64,000 nt of DNA from Crenalkalicoccus roseus (GCF_004761865.1 NZ_SJDM01000002.1:228522-292521), one strand, 5' to 3'; shown: positions 17,793 through 28,423, numbered from the stretch's first letter. Numbers and translations: made by a program. Notes: a model not told the origin generated them from the sequence alone.

Positions 17793-19361
17793 TCAGGCGA
17801 ACCAGCTTCCGGTTGCTTCGTAGTTGGCGGTCACCCGGGCGGCGAGCGCGTTCCAGTCCACCGCCGGGGCCAGCGGACCCGCCGGGTCCGGCACCGCTGC
17901 GCCGACGAACCAGCTTCCGGTCGCCTCGTAGTTGGCGGTCACCCGGGCGGCGAGCGCATTCCAGTCCACCGGCTCGGCCATGGTGTCGGATCGCGTGATG
18001 CCCATGGCGACGGCCATGGCATCGAACAACTCGTTGTGCTGAAGCCAGTACTGCATTTCCTCCGGCACGCCAAGATTGGCAAGGCCAGGGTCGGGGCGCG
18101 TCGCCAGGGTGGCGATCAGGTCGCTGCCAGCGCCATGGGCCCAGATCGGCACCAATTCGTTGGTGTGGGTGTTAGAATGCCACTGTACCAACGGCAGCTC
18201 GCCTTGGCCCCGGCCGATGATGGGCTGGAAGAAGACGGTGTCCGAGTCCGGCCCAAGCATGAGGCCGTTGCCGTGATCCGTAGTGACGATGACGAGCGTC
18301 TCGTCCCAGCTGCTGTAGGCTTCGACCCAGCGGACCACTGCCTCGACGGAGCGGTTGAAGTCCACCTGCTCCTCGATGATGCGCGGCAGATTGTTGGCGT
18401 GCGCAGCCCAATCCACGGCGCCGCCCTCGATCATCAGGAAGAAGCCTTCGGTGCTGTCCTGCAGCACGCGCAGGGCGCCGAGGGTCATGGTCTCAAGGCT
18501 GGGCACTCCCTCGTTGAGGGGGTCCATGCCGTCGCCGTCGCGGTTGTACTGCAGGGTGTTGGCGACCCGGGCGGTGCCGAGGATCCTGTCGCCGGGTGTG
18601 AGGTCGAAAGTACCGGCGGCCAGCGCCTCGAAATCCTCCAGGCTGTCGATGAAGCGGTAAGCGGTGCGGCCCGCCAGGAGATCAGCGAGAGTCTCCTCAC
18701 CGCCAACGAAGCGGAAATGGCCGGGCGCAGGCTCGCGCGGCTGAGCGTTGTCGTCATAGAAGGGATGCCCGGCCCCCATGACGACCCTGGCCTGCCCCTC
18801 CTCCACGATCTGCCGCGCAATGCCCACGTAATCGTTGCGCGTGGCGTTCTGGGCCAGAAAGGCGGCGGGCGTCGCATGCGACCATTGCACGCTTGTGACG
18901 ACTCCAAGCTCCCGGCCGCTCTCCACCGCCAGATTGCCGATGTGGAGCAGCGGGTTGCCGAAGTTGTCGACGTTCAGTGCGTTGTTGTAAGTGAGCTGCC
19001 CGCTGGCGATGCCGGTGCCAGCGGCGGCGCTGTCGGTCCAGGCTGCGCGGAGATAGTCGTACCCTTCGAAGGACGGGGCGTAACCCCGATAGGACTGCGT
19101 GGAGGGCGTATCGGACCAGGCGCGGGCCGGATCGTACCCCACCTCGGATTCCACCGAGAAGGTTGGGGTGGAGGAGGTGTTAAGGGGGAAGGTCGACATG
19201 AAGCGGGCGACCTCGAAGGCATCATACGCCTCCTTGCCGAGTTCGCCGTGCCGCCAATAGCTCGCGGCCTCCCAGGTGGAGTAGCCGGCGCCATCCGAGA
19301 TGAGCAGGATGACGTTCCTGGCGGCGCCTAACGCCACTTCCCAGCCTGTCTGCAATTGCAT
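17793..19361 (-). CDS. Alkaline phosphatase with duplicated C-terminal repeat
   Basis: A 522-residue alkaline phosphatase superfamily enzyme (phosphomonoester hydrolysis). Metal ligand Asp23 is in LISDGAG, nucleophile Ser111 in TDSAAAGTG. Later metal-site motifs are MIEGGAVDWAAH, VTTDHGNG and HSNTHTNE. No signal peptide is visible from the chosen start (MQLQTGWEVAL) or from an upstream ATG at 19409. The C-terminus carries two 22-residue near-identical repeats (465-486 and 501-522) that end the protein. A Pho-box-like half-site lies 65 bp upstream. Absence of a signal plus a C-terminal repeat suggests export by another route, such as type I secretion; this is inference. Codon use looks slightly less GC-extreme than its neighbours. 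Confidence 0.9.
   Translation of the reverse strand: MQLQTGWEVALGAARNVILLISDGAGYSTWEAASYWRHGELGKEAYDAFEVARFMSTFPLNTSSTPTFSVESEVGYDPARAWSDTPSTQSYRGYAPSFEGYDYLRAAWTDSAAAGTGIASGQLTYNNALNVDNFGNPLLHIGNLAVESGRELGVVTSVQWSHATPAAFLAQNATRNDYVGIARQIVEEGQARVVMGAGHPFYDDNAQPREPAPGHFRFVGGEETLADLLAGRTAYRFIDSLEDFEALAAGTFDLTPGDRILGTARVANTLQYNRDGDGMDPLNEGVPSLETMTLGALRVLQDSTEGFFLMIEGGAVDWAAHANNLPRIIEEQVDFNRSVEAVVRWVEAYSSWDETLVIVTTDHGNGLMLGPDSDTVFFQPIIGRGQGELPLVQWHSNTHTNELVPIWAHGAGSDLIATLATRPDPGLANLGVPEEMQYWLQHNELFDAMAVAMGITRSDTMAEPVDWNALAARVTANYEATGSWFVGAAVPDPAGPLAPAVDWNALAARVTANYEATGSWFA
17796..17969 (-). repeat. Two 66-bp direct repeats encoding the phosphatase C-terminal repeat
   Basis: Copies at 17904-17969 and 17796-17861, period 108 bases. 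Each encodes VDWNALAARVTANYEATGSW plus Phe and a final variable residue. The copies differ at only a few positions, mostly silent, so the duplication is recent or homogenised. The linker is GAAVPDPAGPLAPA. Other members of the family with more or fewer copies would be expected if the unit is modular. Confidence 0.85.
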
Positions 19362-19413
19362 GAGGAATCTCCGTGCCTGTCTGGGCGGCCGTGCGCAGCG
19401 CCCGGGCATGGTA

Positions 19414-19432
19414 TCGACGGTCGTGATGACAG
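19414..19432 (-). promoter_or_regulatory. Pho-box-like site upstream of the phosphatase gene
   Basis: Read on the minus strand: CTGTCAT, five bases, CCGTCGA, ending 52 bases before the phosphatase start codon. The first half is a perfect match to the PhoB half-site CTGTCAT. The second half matches 4 of 7 and is one base further away than the usual 11-base period. The location in front of an alkaline phosphatase is what raises it above noise. No clear -10 element follows. Confidence 0.3.
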
Positions 19433-19475
19433 GCCGGCCACGCCGACGTAGAGGAAATGTTAAGTTCCGGCCGCG

Positions 19476-20789
19476 TTAAGACGCCGGCGTCGGCTGGGCG
19501 GCGCCCTGGAAGGCCAGGCGCCAGACGGTCCACGCGCCCTCCCGCGTCAGCGCCGCCCGTCCGCCGACCTGCCGCGCCAGCGCCTCGGCGAGGGTCAGGC
19601 CGGCGCCCCGCGCGACGGCGGGCACGGGCGGCGCTGACGCGGGAGGGCCGATCCCGTCATCGCACACCATCACCATGCCCTCCGCCTTCCCGGCGGGAGC
19701 CCGGAAGGCGAGGCGCAGGACGCCGCGCCTCGCGTCCGGAAAGGCGTGTTTGAAGGCGTTGGCGATCGCCTCCGAGGCGGCGAGGCCGAGCGGCACGGCG
19801 GTGTTCAGGTCGAGGCGCCCCGCCGAGGGCGCGACCTCGATCCGCACCCGCTCGGCCATGCCGTAGCTCGCCGCCGTTGCCGCCGCGAGGCTGCCGAGAT
19901 AGGCGGCGAAATCGATGCCGCTGGTATCGCCGCCCCCGTACAGGGCCTCATGCACCAGGCTCATCGCCTTGATGCGCCGCAGGGTCTCGGCAAAGGCCTC
20001 CCGGCCGGCCGGGTCGGCGCCGCGCCCCGCACGCAGCCGGAGCAGGGCGGCGACGACCTGGAGGTTGTTCTTGACCCGGTGGTGCACCTCCCGCAGCAGA
20101 ACCTCCTTCTCGGCGAGCGCGCGGCGAAGCTCGGCGGTGCGCCGTGCGACCCGCGCCTCGAGTTCGGCATTCGCCTGGCGCAGCGCCTCCTTGGCCCTTG
20201 TCACCGAGGCGCTCTCGATCATCGTCCAGGCGCCGCGCCGGCGCGCCAGGGCGAATTCGTGGTTCTGCACCACGTCCATCGCCTCGCCCGCATCGCAACG
20301 GAGGGTGCAGTAGCTGCACAGGGCAAGGACGCGCCGGCCGCAGAAGCAGGCGCTGACCTTGCGCTCGTATTCGGTGAAGGAGTCCCAGTCGTCCGCCTCG
20401 AGGAAGTAGGTGTTGCCGGTCAGCCGGAAGCCGGACCAGCCCCTGGCCAGCGCCGTCTCCTTCCGCCGCATCCACCCGGCGATCACCGCATCGGCCCCGG
20501 CCTTGCCACCGCCCTGCAGGTACCATTCGTCGTGGTCCAGGATCTCAATCTGGCCGCGGGCCATGCGCCGGTCGAGGTCGGGAACCGCGGTGCGCAGCGC
20601 GTCGGCGGCGTCGGCGGCGCGCAGGGGGGTGGAGGTCACCCACATGCACTGCTCGTTGGCGAGGAGGCCGGCCCTGAAATACGGGACCAGAGTGTCCACT
20701 AGATCCGCCGCCGTCTCGTAGAACTGGCAGAAATGCGTCCCCCAGGGGACGGCTCCCACCGCCTCGATGCCGCTGTCGACGTGATCCAT
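19476..20789 (-). CDS. MEDS-domain sensor histidine kinase with cysteine cluster
   Basis: A 437-residue cytoplasmic sensor kinase. The N-terminal MEDS (DcmR-like sensory) domain spans about 14-185 (WGTHFCQFYET near the start). A coiled coil follows at about 198-230. Then comes a HisKA_2 dimerisation/phosphoacceptor segment (EVHHRVKNNLQ, His236/237) and a HATPase domain (N-box EAIANAFKHAFP, G-box DDGIGPP). Five cysteines fall within 18 residues of the sensory domain (148, 150, 158, 161, 165). No response regulator is adjacent. The ATG at 20789 is chosen because it leads straight into the sensory domain; an in-frame ATG at 20849 is possible. The phosphatase gene follows 114 bp downstream on the same strand. 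Confidence 0.87.
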   Translation of the reverse strand: MDHVDSGIEAVGAVPWGTHFCQFYETAADLVDTLVPYFRAGLLANEQCMWVTSTPLRAADAADALRTAVPDLDRRMARGQIEILDHDEWYLQGGGKAGADAVIAGWMRRKETALARGWSGFRLTGNTYFLEADDWDSFTEYERKVSACFCGRRVLALCSYCTLRCDAGEAMDVVQNHEFALARRRGAWTMIESASVTRAKEALRQANAELEARVARRTAELRRALAEKEVLLREVHHRVKNNLQVVAALLRLRAGRGADPAGREAFAETLRRIKAMSLVHEALYGGGDTSGIDFAAYLGSLAAATAASYGMAERVRIEVAPSAGRLDLNTAVPLGLAASEAIANAFKHAFPDARRGVLRLAFRAPAGKAEGMVMVCDDGIGPPASAPPVPAVARGAGLTLAEALARQVGGRAALTREGAWTVWRLAFQGAAQPTPAS

Positions 20790-20990
20790 GTGGGGCGGAC
20801 TCCGCTCCGGAAGGCGGAAGGCATCCCATGCCGTGCCGGCCGCCGCCATGCCAGCCCCGTATCATGCCCGCCGCGCCTTGTGATGCCGGGGCAGGGCGCG
20901 GCCGGCAGCGGGTTCCGCCACGGCCCGCCGCGGACTATAGGATGGAGCGGGCGAGAGGGCCCATGGCCGGCAGACAGGCAGGAGACAGGA

Positions 20991-22199
20991 ATGGAGCAGG
21001 CGCCGAGCGGTCCGCTGAAGGGCATCCGGGTGCTGGATCTGACGCGCGTGCTGGCCGGGCCCACCTGCACCCAGATGCTGGGCGACCTCGGCGCCGAGGT
21101 GATCAAGATCGAGCGGCCGGAGGCCGGGGACGACACCCGCGGCTTCGCGCCCCCCTTCTGGCCGAACACGAGGGAAAGCGCCTACTTCCTCGGCGTCAAC
21201 CGCAACAAGAAGTCGCTGACGCTCGACATAGCGAAGCCCGAGGGCCAGGCCGTCATCCACCGCCTGCTCGGGCATTGCGACATCCTGGTCGAGAATTTCA
21301 AGGTCGGCGCGCTGGCGAAGTACGGCCTCGGCTGGGAACAGCTCAAGGCGCGGCACCCGCGGCTGATCTACTGCTCGATCACCGGCTTCGGCCAGACCGG
21401 ACCCTACGCGCCGCGCCCGGGCTATGACGCGCTGATCCAGGCGATGGGCGGCATCATGTCCCTGACCGGGGAGCCGGACGGGCCGCCGCAGAAGGTCGGC
21501 GTGCCGGTCGCCGACCTGTTCGCCGGGCTCTACGGCTGCATCGGCATCCTCGCCGCGCTGAACCACCGCCACCAGACCGGCGAGGGCCAGCACATCGACA
21601 TCGGCATGCTGGACACGCATGTGGCCTGGCTGGCCAATCAGGGCATGAACTACCTCGCCACCGGCGAGAACCCGCCGCGGCTCGGCAACCAGCACCCGAA
21701 CATCGCGCCCTACCAGGAATTCCCGACCAGGGACGGCTACATCATCCTCGCCATCGGCAACGACCCCACCTTCGAGCGCTTCTGCCGCGCCTTCGGCTGC
21801 GAGCACCTGCTGGCCGACGAGCGCTTCGCCACCAACCCGAAGCGCGTGGAGAACCGCCAGCTCGTCACCGAGACGCTGACGCCGGTGATGAAGTCGAAGA
21901 CCACCGCCGAGTGGATCGAGGCGCTGGAGGCGCTGAAGATCGGCTGCGGGCCGATCAACACGCTGCGGGACGTCTTCGCCGACCCGCACGTGCTGGCGCG
22001 CGGCATGACGGTGGAGCTGCCCCATGCCAGCGGCGAGCGGGTGAAGGTGATCGCCAACCCGGTGAGGCTTTCCGCCACCCCGCCCGACTACCGCATCCCC
22101 CCGCCCGTGCTCGGCGAGCACACCGGGGCGGTGCTGGGCGGGCTGCTCGGCATGGCGGAGGAGGAGATCGCGGCGCTGAAGGCCAAGGGGGTGGTGTGA
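20991..22199 (+). CDS. CaiB/BaiF family CoA-transferase
   Basis: A 402-residue class III CoA-transferase that moves CoA between carboxylic acids. The N-terminal LKGIRVLDLTRVLAGP and GDLGAEVIKIERP are diagnostic. The catalytic aspartate, equivalent to Asp169 of formyl-CoA transferase, is Asp175 in VADLFAG. The start follows a GGAGACAGG ribosome site; the open frame to 20733 lies over a divergent intergenic region. The 201-bp gap to the kinase gene is divergent. The stop overlaps the GTG start of an alpha/beta hydrolase, so acyl-CoA transfer and hydrolysis may be coupled. Substrate not known. Confidence 0.94.
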   Translation: MEQAPSGPLKGIRVLDLTRVLAGPTCTQMLGDLGAEVIKIERPEAGDDTRGFAPPFWPNTRESAYFLGVNRNKKSLTLDIAKPEGQAVIHRLLGHCDILVENFKVGALAKYGLGWEQLKARHPRLIYCSITGFGQTGPYAPRPGYDALIQAMGGIMSLTGEPDGPPQKVGVPVADLFAGLYGCIGILAALNHRHQTGEGQHIDIGMLDTHVAWLANQGMNYLATGENPPRLGNQHPNIAPYQEFPTRDGYIILAIGNDPTFERFCRAFGCEHLLADERFATNPKRVENRQLVTETLTPVMKSKTTAEWIEALEALKIGCGPINTLRDVFADPHVLARGMTVELPHASGERVKVIANPVRLSATPPDYRIPPPVLGEHTGAVLGGLLGMAEEEIAALKAKGVV

Positions 22200-23050
22200 C
22201 CCCCCGCCAGGGCGCGCTCCGCTACCTGCTGCCGCAGGGCTTCTTCACCCTGCGCTGGTGGGAGTGGGGGCCGGAGGCAGAGGAGGCGAAGGGCACGCCG
22301 GTGGTCTGCGTGCATGGCCTCACCCGCACGGGGCGGGATTTCGACGCCCTCGCCCGCGCCCTCGCCGCCGAGGGGCGGCGGGTGCTCTGCCCCGATCTGC
22401 CGGGCCGCGGCCTCTCCGACTGGCTGCCGGACCCCGCGCTCTACGTGCCGCCCACCTACGTCACGGCGCTGTCGCACCTGCTGGCGCGGCTGGAAGGGCC
22501 GGTGGACTGGGTCGGCACCTCCTTGGGCGGCATCTGCGGCATCGCCGTCGCGGCGCTGCCCGGCAACCCGGTGCGGCGGCTGGTGCTGAACGACATCGGC
22601 GCGCACGTGCCCAAGGCCGCGATCGGTCGCATCCGCGACTATGTGGGCCAGGAGGGCAGCTTCCCCGACCTCGCGGCGGTGGAGGCGCATCTGCGTCGGG
22701 TCCATGCCCCCTTCGGCGCGCTCTCCGACGCGGAGTGGCGCCACCTCGCCGAAACCTCCTGCCGCCCCGGCGAGGAGGGCGGCCTGCGCCTGCACTACGA
22801 CCCGGCGATCGCCGTGCCGATCCGGGCGGCGGAGCCGGAGGCGATGGACCTCTCCCCCTTCTGGCAGCGGGTGCAGGCGCCGACGCTGCTGATCCGCGGC
22901 GCGGAGAGCGACCTGCTGCTGGCCGGCACCGCCGCCGAGATGGCGCGGCGGCCGGGGGTGGAGGTGGTGGAGATCCCCGGTGCCGGCCACGCCCCGGCGC
23001 TGATGGATCCGGCGCAGACCGCGCTGGTGGCGGCGTTCCTGCGGCGCTGA
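22196..23050 (+). CDS. Alpha/beta hydrolase
   Basis: A 284-residue alpha/beta-hydrolase fold enzyme. It starts with GTG overlapping the upstream CoA-transferase stop (GTGA); no ATG occurs before the fold begins. The oxyanion HG is in VVCVHGLTRTG, nucleophile Ser109 in GTSLGG, and catalytic His265 in GAGHAP; the acid is probably the Asp in RGAESDLLL. No signal peptide, so cytoplasmic. Co-translation with a CaiB enzyme suggests it acts on an ester, lactone or thioester in the same pathway. Confidence 0.9.
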   Translation: MTPRQGALRYLLPQGFFTLRWWEWGPEAEEAKGTPVVCVHGLTRTGRDFDALARALAAEGRRVLCPDLPGRGLSDWLPDPALYVPPTYVTALSHLLARLEGPVDWVGTSLGGICGIAVAALPGNPVRRLVLNDIGAHVPKAAIGRIRDYVGQEGSFPDLAAVEAHLRRVHAPFGALSDAEWRHLAETSCRPGEEGGLRLHYDPAIAVPIRAAEPEAMDLSPFWQRVQAPTLLIRGAESDLLLAGTAAEMARRPGVEVVEIPGAGHAPALMDPAQTALVAAFLRR

Positions 23051-23085
23051 CGCGACCGGCGCGGCTTCGGCGCGTTGGGGTGTCC

Positions 23086-24153
23086 ATGCAGCCCCAGACC
23101 GTCCCGTTCCGCGCCCGCCCCCCCTGGTATGGCGGCACCCTGCAGACCCTGCGGGCGATCCGCATCCCGGTCAGCGCCTCGCTGCCCCACGGGGAGCGGC
23201 TGTGGCTGCCGCTGCCGGATGGCGACGCGCTGGCGGCGAGCCTGCACTTCCCGGAGGGGCGGCGCCCGCCCCCCCGGCCTCTCGCCGTGCTGGTGCACGG
23301 GCTGACCGGATGGGAGGACGAGCCCTATCTGCGCGACGCCGCCGCCGGGCTGCTGCGCCGCGGCTTCCCGGTGCTGCGCCTGAACCTGCGCGGCAACGAC
23401 CTCAGCCGGCCGCGCAGCACCAGCCACTACCATCTCGGCCGCAGCGAGGATATCGCGGATGCGCTCAGGGCGCTGCCCGGTCCGCTGGTCGCCGCCGGCG
23501 TCCTGCTGGCCGGCTGGTCGCTCGGCGGCGCGCTGACGATCCTGACGCTGGCGCGCCACGCCGGGGCGGCCGGGATGCCGCGCCTGCTCGGCGGCGCGGC
23601 CATCTGCCCGCCGCTGCAGCCCGAACTCGCCTACGCCGCGGTGGATGCCAACCGGATCCTCGGCCGCGCCCTGCTGGCCCTGTACCGCCAGGAGGTGCTG
23701 GCGGTGCGGGCGCGGGACCTGCCGCCGCCGCTGCGCGAGGCGGCGAGGCGCGCCCGCAGCCTGCAGGAGTTCGAGGCCAGCGTCACCGCGCCCCGCTTCG
23801 GCTACCCCTCCTACGAGGTGTTCGTGGAGATGAACCGCCCGGCCGCCGCCCTGCCCGCGCTGAAGCAGCCGCTGCTGCTGCTGATGGCCGAAGACGATCC
23901 GCTGGTGCCGCCCGCCTCGCTCGAGGGCATAGACTGGGCGGCCTGCCCGGCGGTGGTGCCGCTGCTCGCCTCCGGCGGCGGGCATTGCGGCTTCTACGAC
24001 AAGGCCCCGGAGGGGATGGCGGTGCGCATCCTCGGCGCCTTCTGCGAGGGCGTGGCGGATCAGGCGGAGAGCGCCTCCGCCGCGGCGAGCCAGGGAGAGG
24101 GATCCTCCCCGTCCTCGATCGCCCAGCAGGCGGCGAGCGCGGCGCTGGCATAG
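23086..24153 (+). CDS. YheT-like alpha/beta hydrolase with C-terminal extension
   Basis: A 355-residue hydrolase of the YheT/AB-hydrolase group. HGLTGWEDEPYLR and RLNLRGNDLSRP are typical, with nucleophile Ser145 in GWSLGG, acid region AEDDPLVPP and His in GGGHCGF. The last 30 or so residues (AESASAAASQ onwards) are low-complexity and lie exactly where the gene runs into the antisense of the convergent phosphotransferase gene (94-bp overlap). This looks like a lost original stop with read-through into the neighbour. It starts 35 bp after the previous hydrolase. Confidence 0.88.
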   Translation: MQPQTVPFRARPPWYGGTLQTLRAIRIPVSASLPHGERLWLPLPDGDALAASLHFPEGRRPPPRPLAVLVHGLTGWEDEPYLRDAAAGLLRRGFPVLRLNLRGNDLSRPRSTSHYHLGRSEDIADALRALPGPLVAAGVLLAGWSLGGALTILTLARHAGAAGMPRLLGGAAICPPLQPELAYAAVDANRILGRALLALYRQEVLAVRARDLPPPLREAARRARSLQEFEASVTAPRFGYPSYEVFVEMNRPAAALPALKQPLLLLMAEDDPLVPPASLEGIDWAACPAVVPLLASGGGHCGFYDKAPEGMAVRILGAFCEGVADQAESASAAASQGEGSSPSSIAQQAASAALA

Positions 24154-24917
24154 GCCCAGCCGGCCATCCGCGCCCGGTCGAGCCCCGCCGTCTCGGCCAG
24201 GATGGCGAGGCGCCGCGGGGCGCGGCGCAGCAGCGGCGAGGCCGGAGGGTTGCGAAGCAGCGCCGCCGCCTCGAAGGCCGGATCGCCGCAGAGGCCGCGC
24301 GGGTCCACCGCCCGCCATCCCGGCCCGTCGGCCAGGATGTTGCCGTGGTGCAGGTCGCCGTGCAGCAGCGCCGGCGCGGGTGCGGAGGCGGCGAGGTCCC
24401 GGAACAGTCCGGCGGCGCGGTCCAGCATCGGGCGGGGAAGGGGCCAAGCCCCGGCCAGGGCGCGGTCGAGCAGCCGCACCCAGCCGGCCGCCTCGGCCAG
24501 CAGCGCGCCGGGGGGCGGGGGGCGGCGCAGCGCCGCCATCACCGCCCCCGCCGCGCGGGTCGCCGCGTCGTCGTCCCGCGCCGCCAGCGCCGTGAGCGGG
24601 GTGCCGGGAGAGAGGCGCTCCAGCAGCAGCGCCCCTTCCGCCGGGTCGGCGGCGAGGAGGTGGGCGGCGCCGCTGCCACCGAAGCCGGCCAGCGCGTCCG
24701 CTTCCGCCCGCACCGCCTGGCCGGGCAGGGAGAGCTTCAGCACCGCAGGGCCCTGCGGCGCCTCGGCGGCGAAGAGCCGGGCGCCGGTGGCGCCGCCGGG
24801 GATCGGCGCGAGCCCGCGCAGCGCCCAGCGCTCCGCGAGCGCCGCGGCGCGGGCGGGCAGCCCGGCCTCCCAGGCGGTGCGGCGGGCGCGGCGGCGGGGC
24901 GGGGAGGCGGTGTTCAC
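24060..24917 (-). CDS. APH-like small-molecule kinase (streptomycin/hydroxyurea phosphotransferase type)
   Basis: A 285-residue aminoglycoside-phosphotransferase-fold kinase. The catalytic loop LLHGDLHHGNIL and the metal-binding region AVDPRGLCGDPAFE match the APH(6)/hydroxyurea phosphotransferase branch. The nucleotide-binding lobe lies upstream (PIPGGATGARLF, AVLKLSLPG). It could phosphorylate an aminoglycoside or, more often for chromosomal copies, an unidentified metabolite. Its 3' end overlaps the convergent hydrolase gene by 94 bp, and the SDR gene is 25 bp upstream on the same strand. Confidence 0.83.
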   Translation of the reverse strand: MNTASPPRRRARRTAWEAGLPARAAALAERWALRGLAPIPGGATGARLFAAEAPQGPAVLKLSLPGQAVRAEADALAGFGGSGAAHLLAADPAEGALLLERLSPGTPLTALAARDDDAATRAAGAVMAALRRPPPPGALLAEAAGWVRLLDRALAGAWPLPRPMLDRAAGLFRDLAASAPAPALLHGDLHHGNILADGPGWRAVDPRGLCGDPAFEAAALLRNPPASPLLRRAPRRLAILAETAGLDRARMAGWAYASAALAACWAIEDGEDPSPWLAAAEALSA

Positions 24918-24942
24918 GGAACGTCGCGCCGCCTCGGCTCGG

Positions 24943-25737
24943 TCAGTATCCGGGGCGCGGCGTCAGCTCCATGATCACTTGGTCGAGCCCGCCATCCACC
25001 AGGATCTCGGCGCCGGTGACGTAGGCGGCGCGGGGGCTGGCGAGCCAGGTCACCGCGTCGGCGATGTCCTGCGGGGTGCCGACCCGGCGCAGCGGCAGCA
25101 TCGCCGCCCGCCGCGCCGCGATGTCGGGATCCTGGTAGAAGCTTTCCGACATCGGGGTGCGGATCATCCCCGGGCTGACCACGTTGCTGCGCACTCCCTC
25201 CGGCCCCCATTCCAGCGCGAGCTGGCGCGACAGCATGGCGACCGCGGCCTTGGACGGGCTGTAGGCGCCGCTCCTCGGCTGGGGGTTGGAGGCGGCGATG
25301 GAGGCGATGTGCACGAGCGCCCCCGATTTCCGCTCGATCATCCCCCGCCCGAAGGCCTGGGCGCAGAGCAGGTAGCCGGTGAGGTTCACCGCCAGGAGCT
25401 GGTCCCACTCGGCGCGGGAGAGGGTGGCGAGCGGGCCGGGGCGCAGGATGCCGGCATTGTTCACCAGGATGTCGGCCGGGCCGAGCCGCGCCGCCACCGC
25501 CTCGGCGGCGGCGCCGACGCTGCCCTCGTCGGTGGTGTCGCAGCCGATGGCGAGCGCGCGCGCGCCCTTCGCCGCGAGTTCGGCGGCAAGGCCCTCGGCC
25601 GCCGTCGCCTCGCGGTCGAGCAGCGCCACGGCGGCGCCGGCCGCGGCGAGATTCGCCGCGATCGCGCGGCCGATGCCACCCGCCGCGCCGGTGACGACGG
25701 CGGTCTTCCCGCCCAGCCCGAGCCAGTCGCTGGCCAT
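24943..25737 (-). CDS. Short-chain dehydrogenase/reductase
   Basis: A 264-residue classical SDR. Cofactor motif TGAAGGIG at 16-23, NNAG at 93-96, catalytic Ser146, Tyr159 and Lys163 (YSPSK). Asp41 (LLDRE) at the end of the second beta strand favours NAD(H). The C-terminus has the usual GAEILVDGG. It lies 169 bp downstream of hemB and 25 bp upstream of the APH-like kinase. The substrate cannot be assigned; alcohol/ketone oxidoreduction is assumed from the family. Confidence 0.92.
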   Translation of the reverse strand: MASDWLGLGGKTAVVTGAAGGIGRAIAANLAAAGAAVALLDREATAAEGLAAELAAKGARALAIGCDTTDEGSVGAAAEAVAARLGPADILVNNAGILRPGPLATLSRAEWDQLLAVNLTGYLLCAQAFGRGMIERKSGALVHIASIAASNPQPRSGAYSPSKAAVAMLSRQLALEWGPEGVRSNVVSPGMIRTPMSESFYQDPDIAARRAAMLPLRRVGTPQDIADAVTWLASPRAAYVTGAEILVDGGLDQVIMELTPRPGY

Positions 25738-25818
25738 GCCCGTTCCCTCCCGCTGGTCCGGCGATCAGACGCGGGTGCGGCGGAGCGGGTCAAGCCCCAG
25801 AGCGGAAGCGCCCCTGCG

Positions 25819-25844
25819 GCGTGATCCGCTTCGACGGATCGCGC
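25819..25844 (-). terminator. Hairpin downstream of hemB
   Basis: GCGTGATCCG (25819-25828) pairs with CGGATCGCGC (25835-25844) over ten positions with one G-T pair and a 6-base loop (CTTCGA). It sits 63-88 bases past the hemB stop in a 169-bp gap, before the SDR gene. There is no T-tract. It would separate the hemB transcript from the SDR and kinase genes. Confidence 0.5.
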
Positions 25845-25906
25845 TCCCGCCCTTCATTGCGTGCCCGGTTCACCGCTCCGGCGCTCCCGCCGTCGCGGAA
25901 CGCGCG

Positions 25907-28275
<2,369 letters not shown>

Positions 28276-28423
28276 CAGCCCTGTCCCTGCTGTGCTCGTC
28301 TGGCAGGGGAGCCTAGGGCCTGCCCGGGCGCTCCGCCAGCCCGGCCGGTTGACCCGGCCCGGCCTTTGCGTGCAGGAACGCCGCGACGGGCGAGGCCCGC
28401 CGCAGGGAAGGGACGCAGCCGGA

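Noticed and set aside
16131-19331. A long plus-strand frame opposite the aldehyde dehydrogenase and phosphatase genes.
   Set aside because: It is antisense to two genes with intact catalytic motifs and has no family features of its own.
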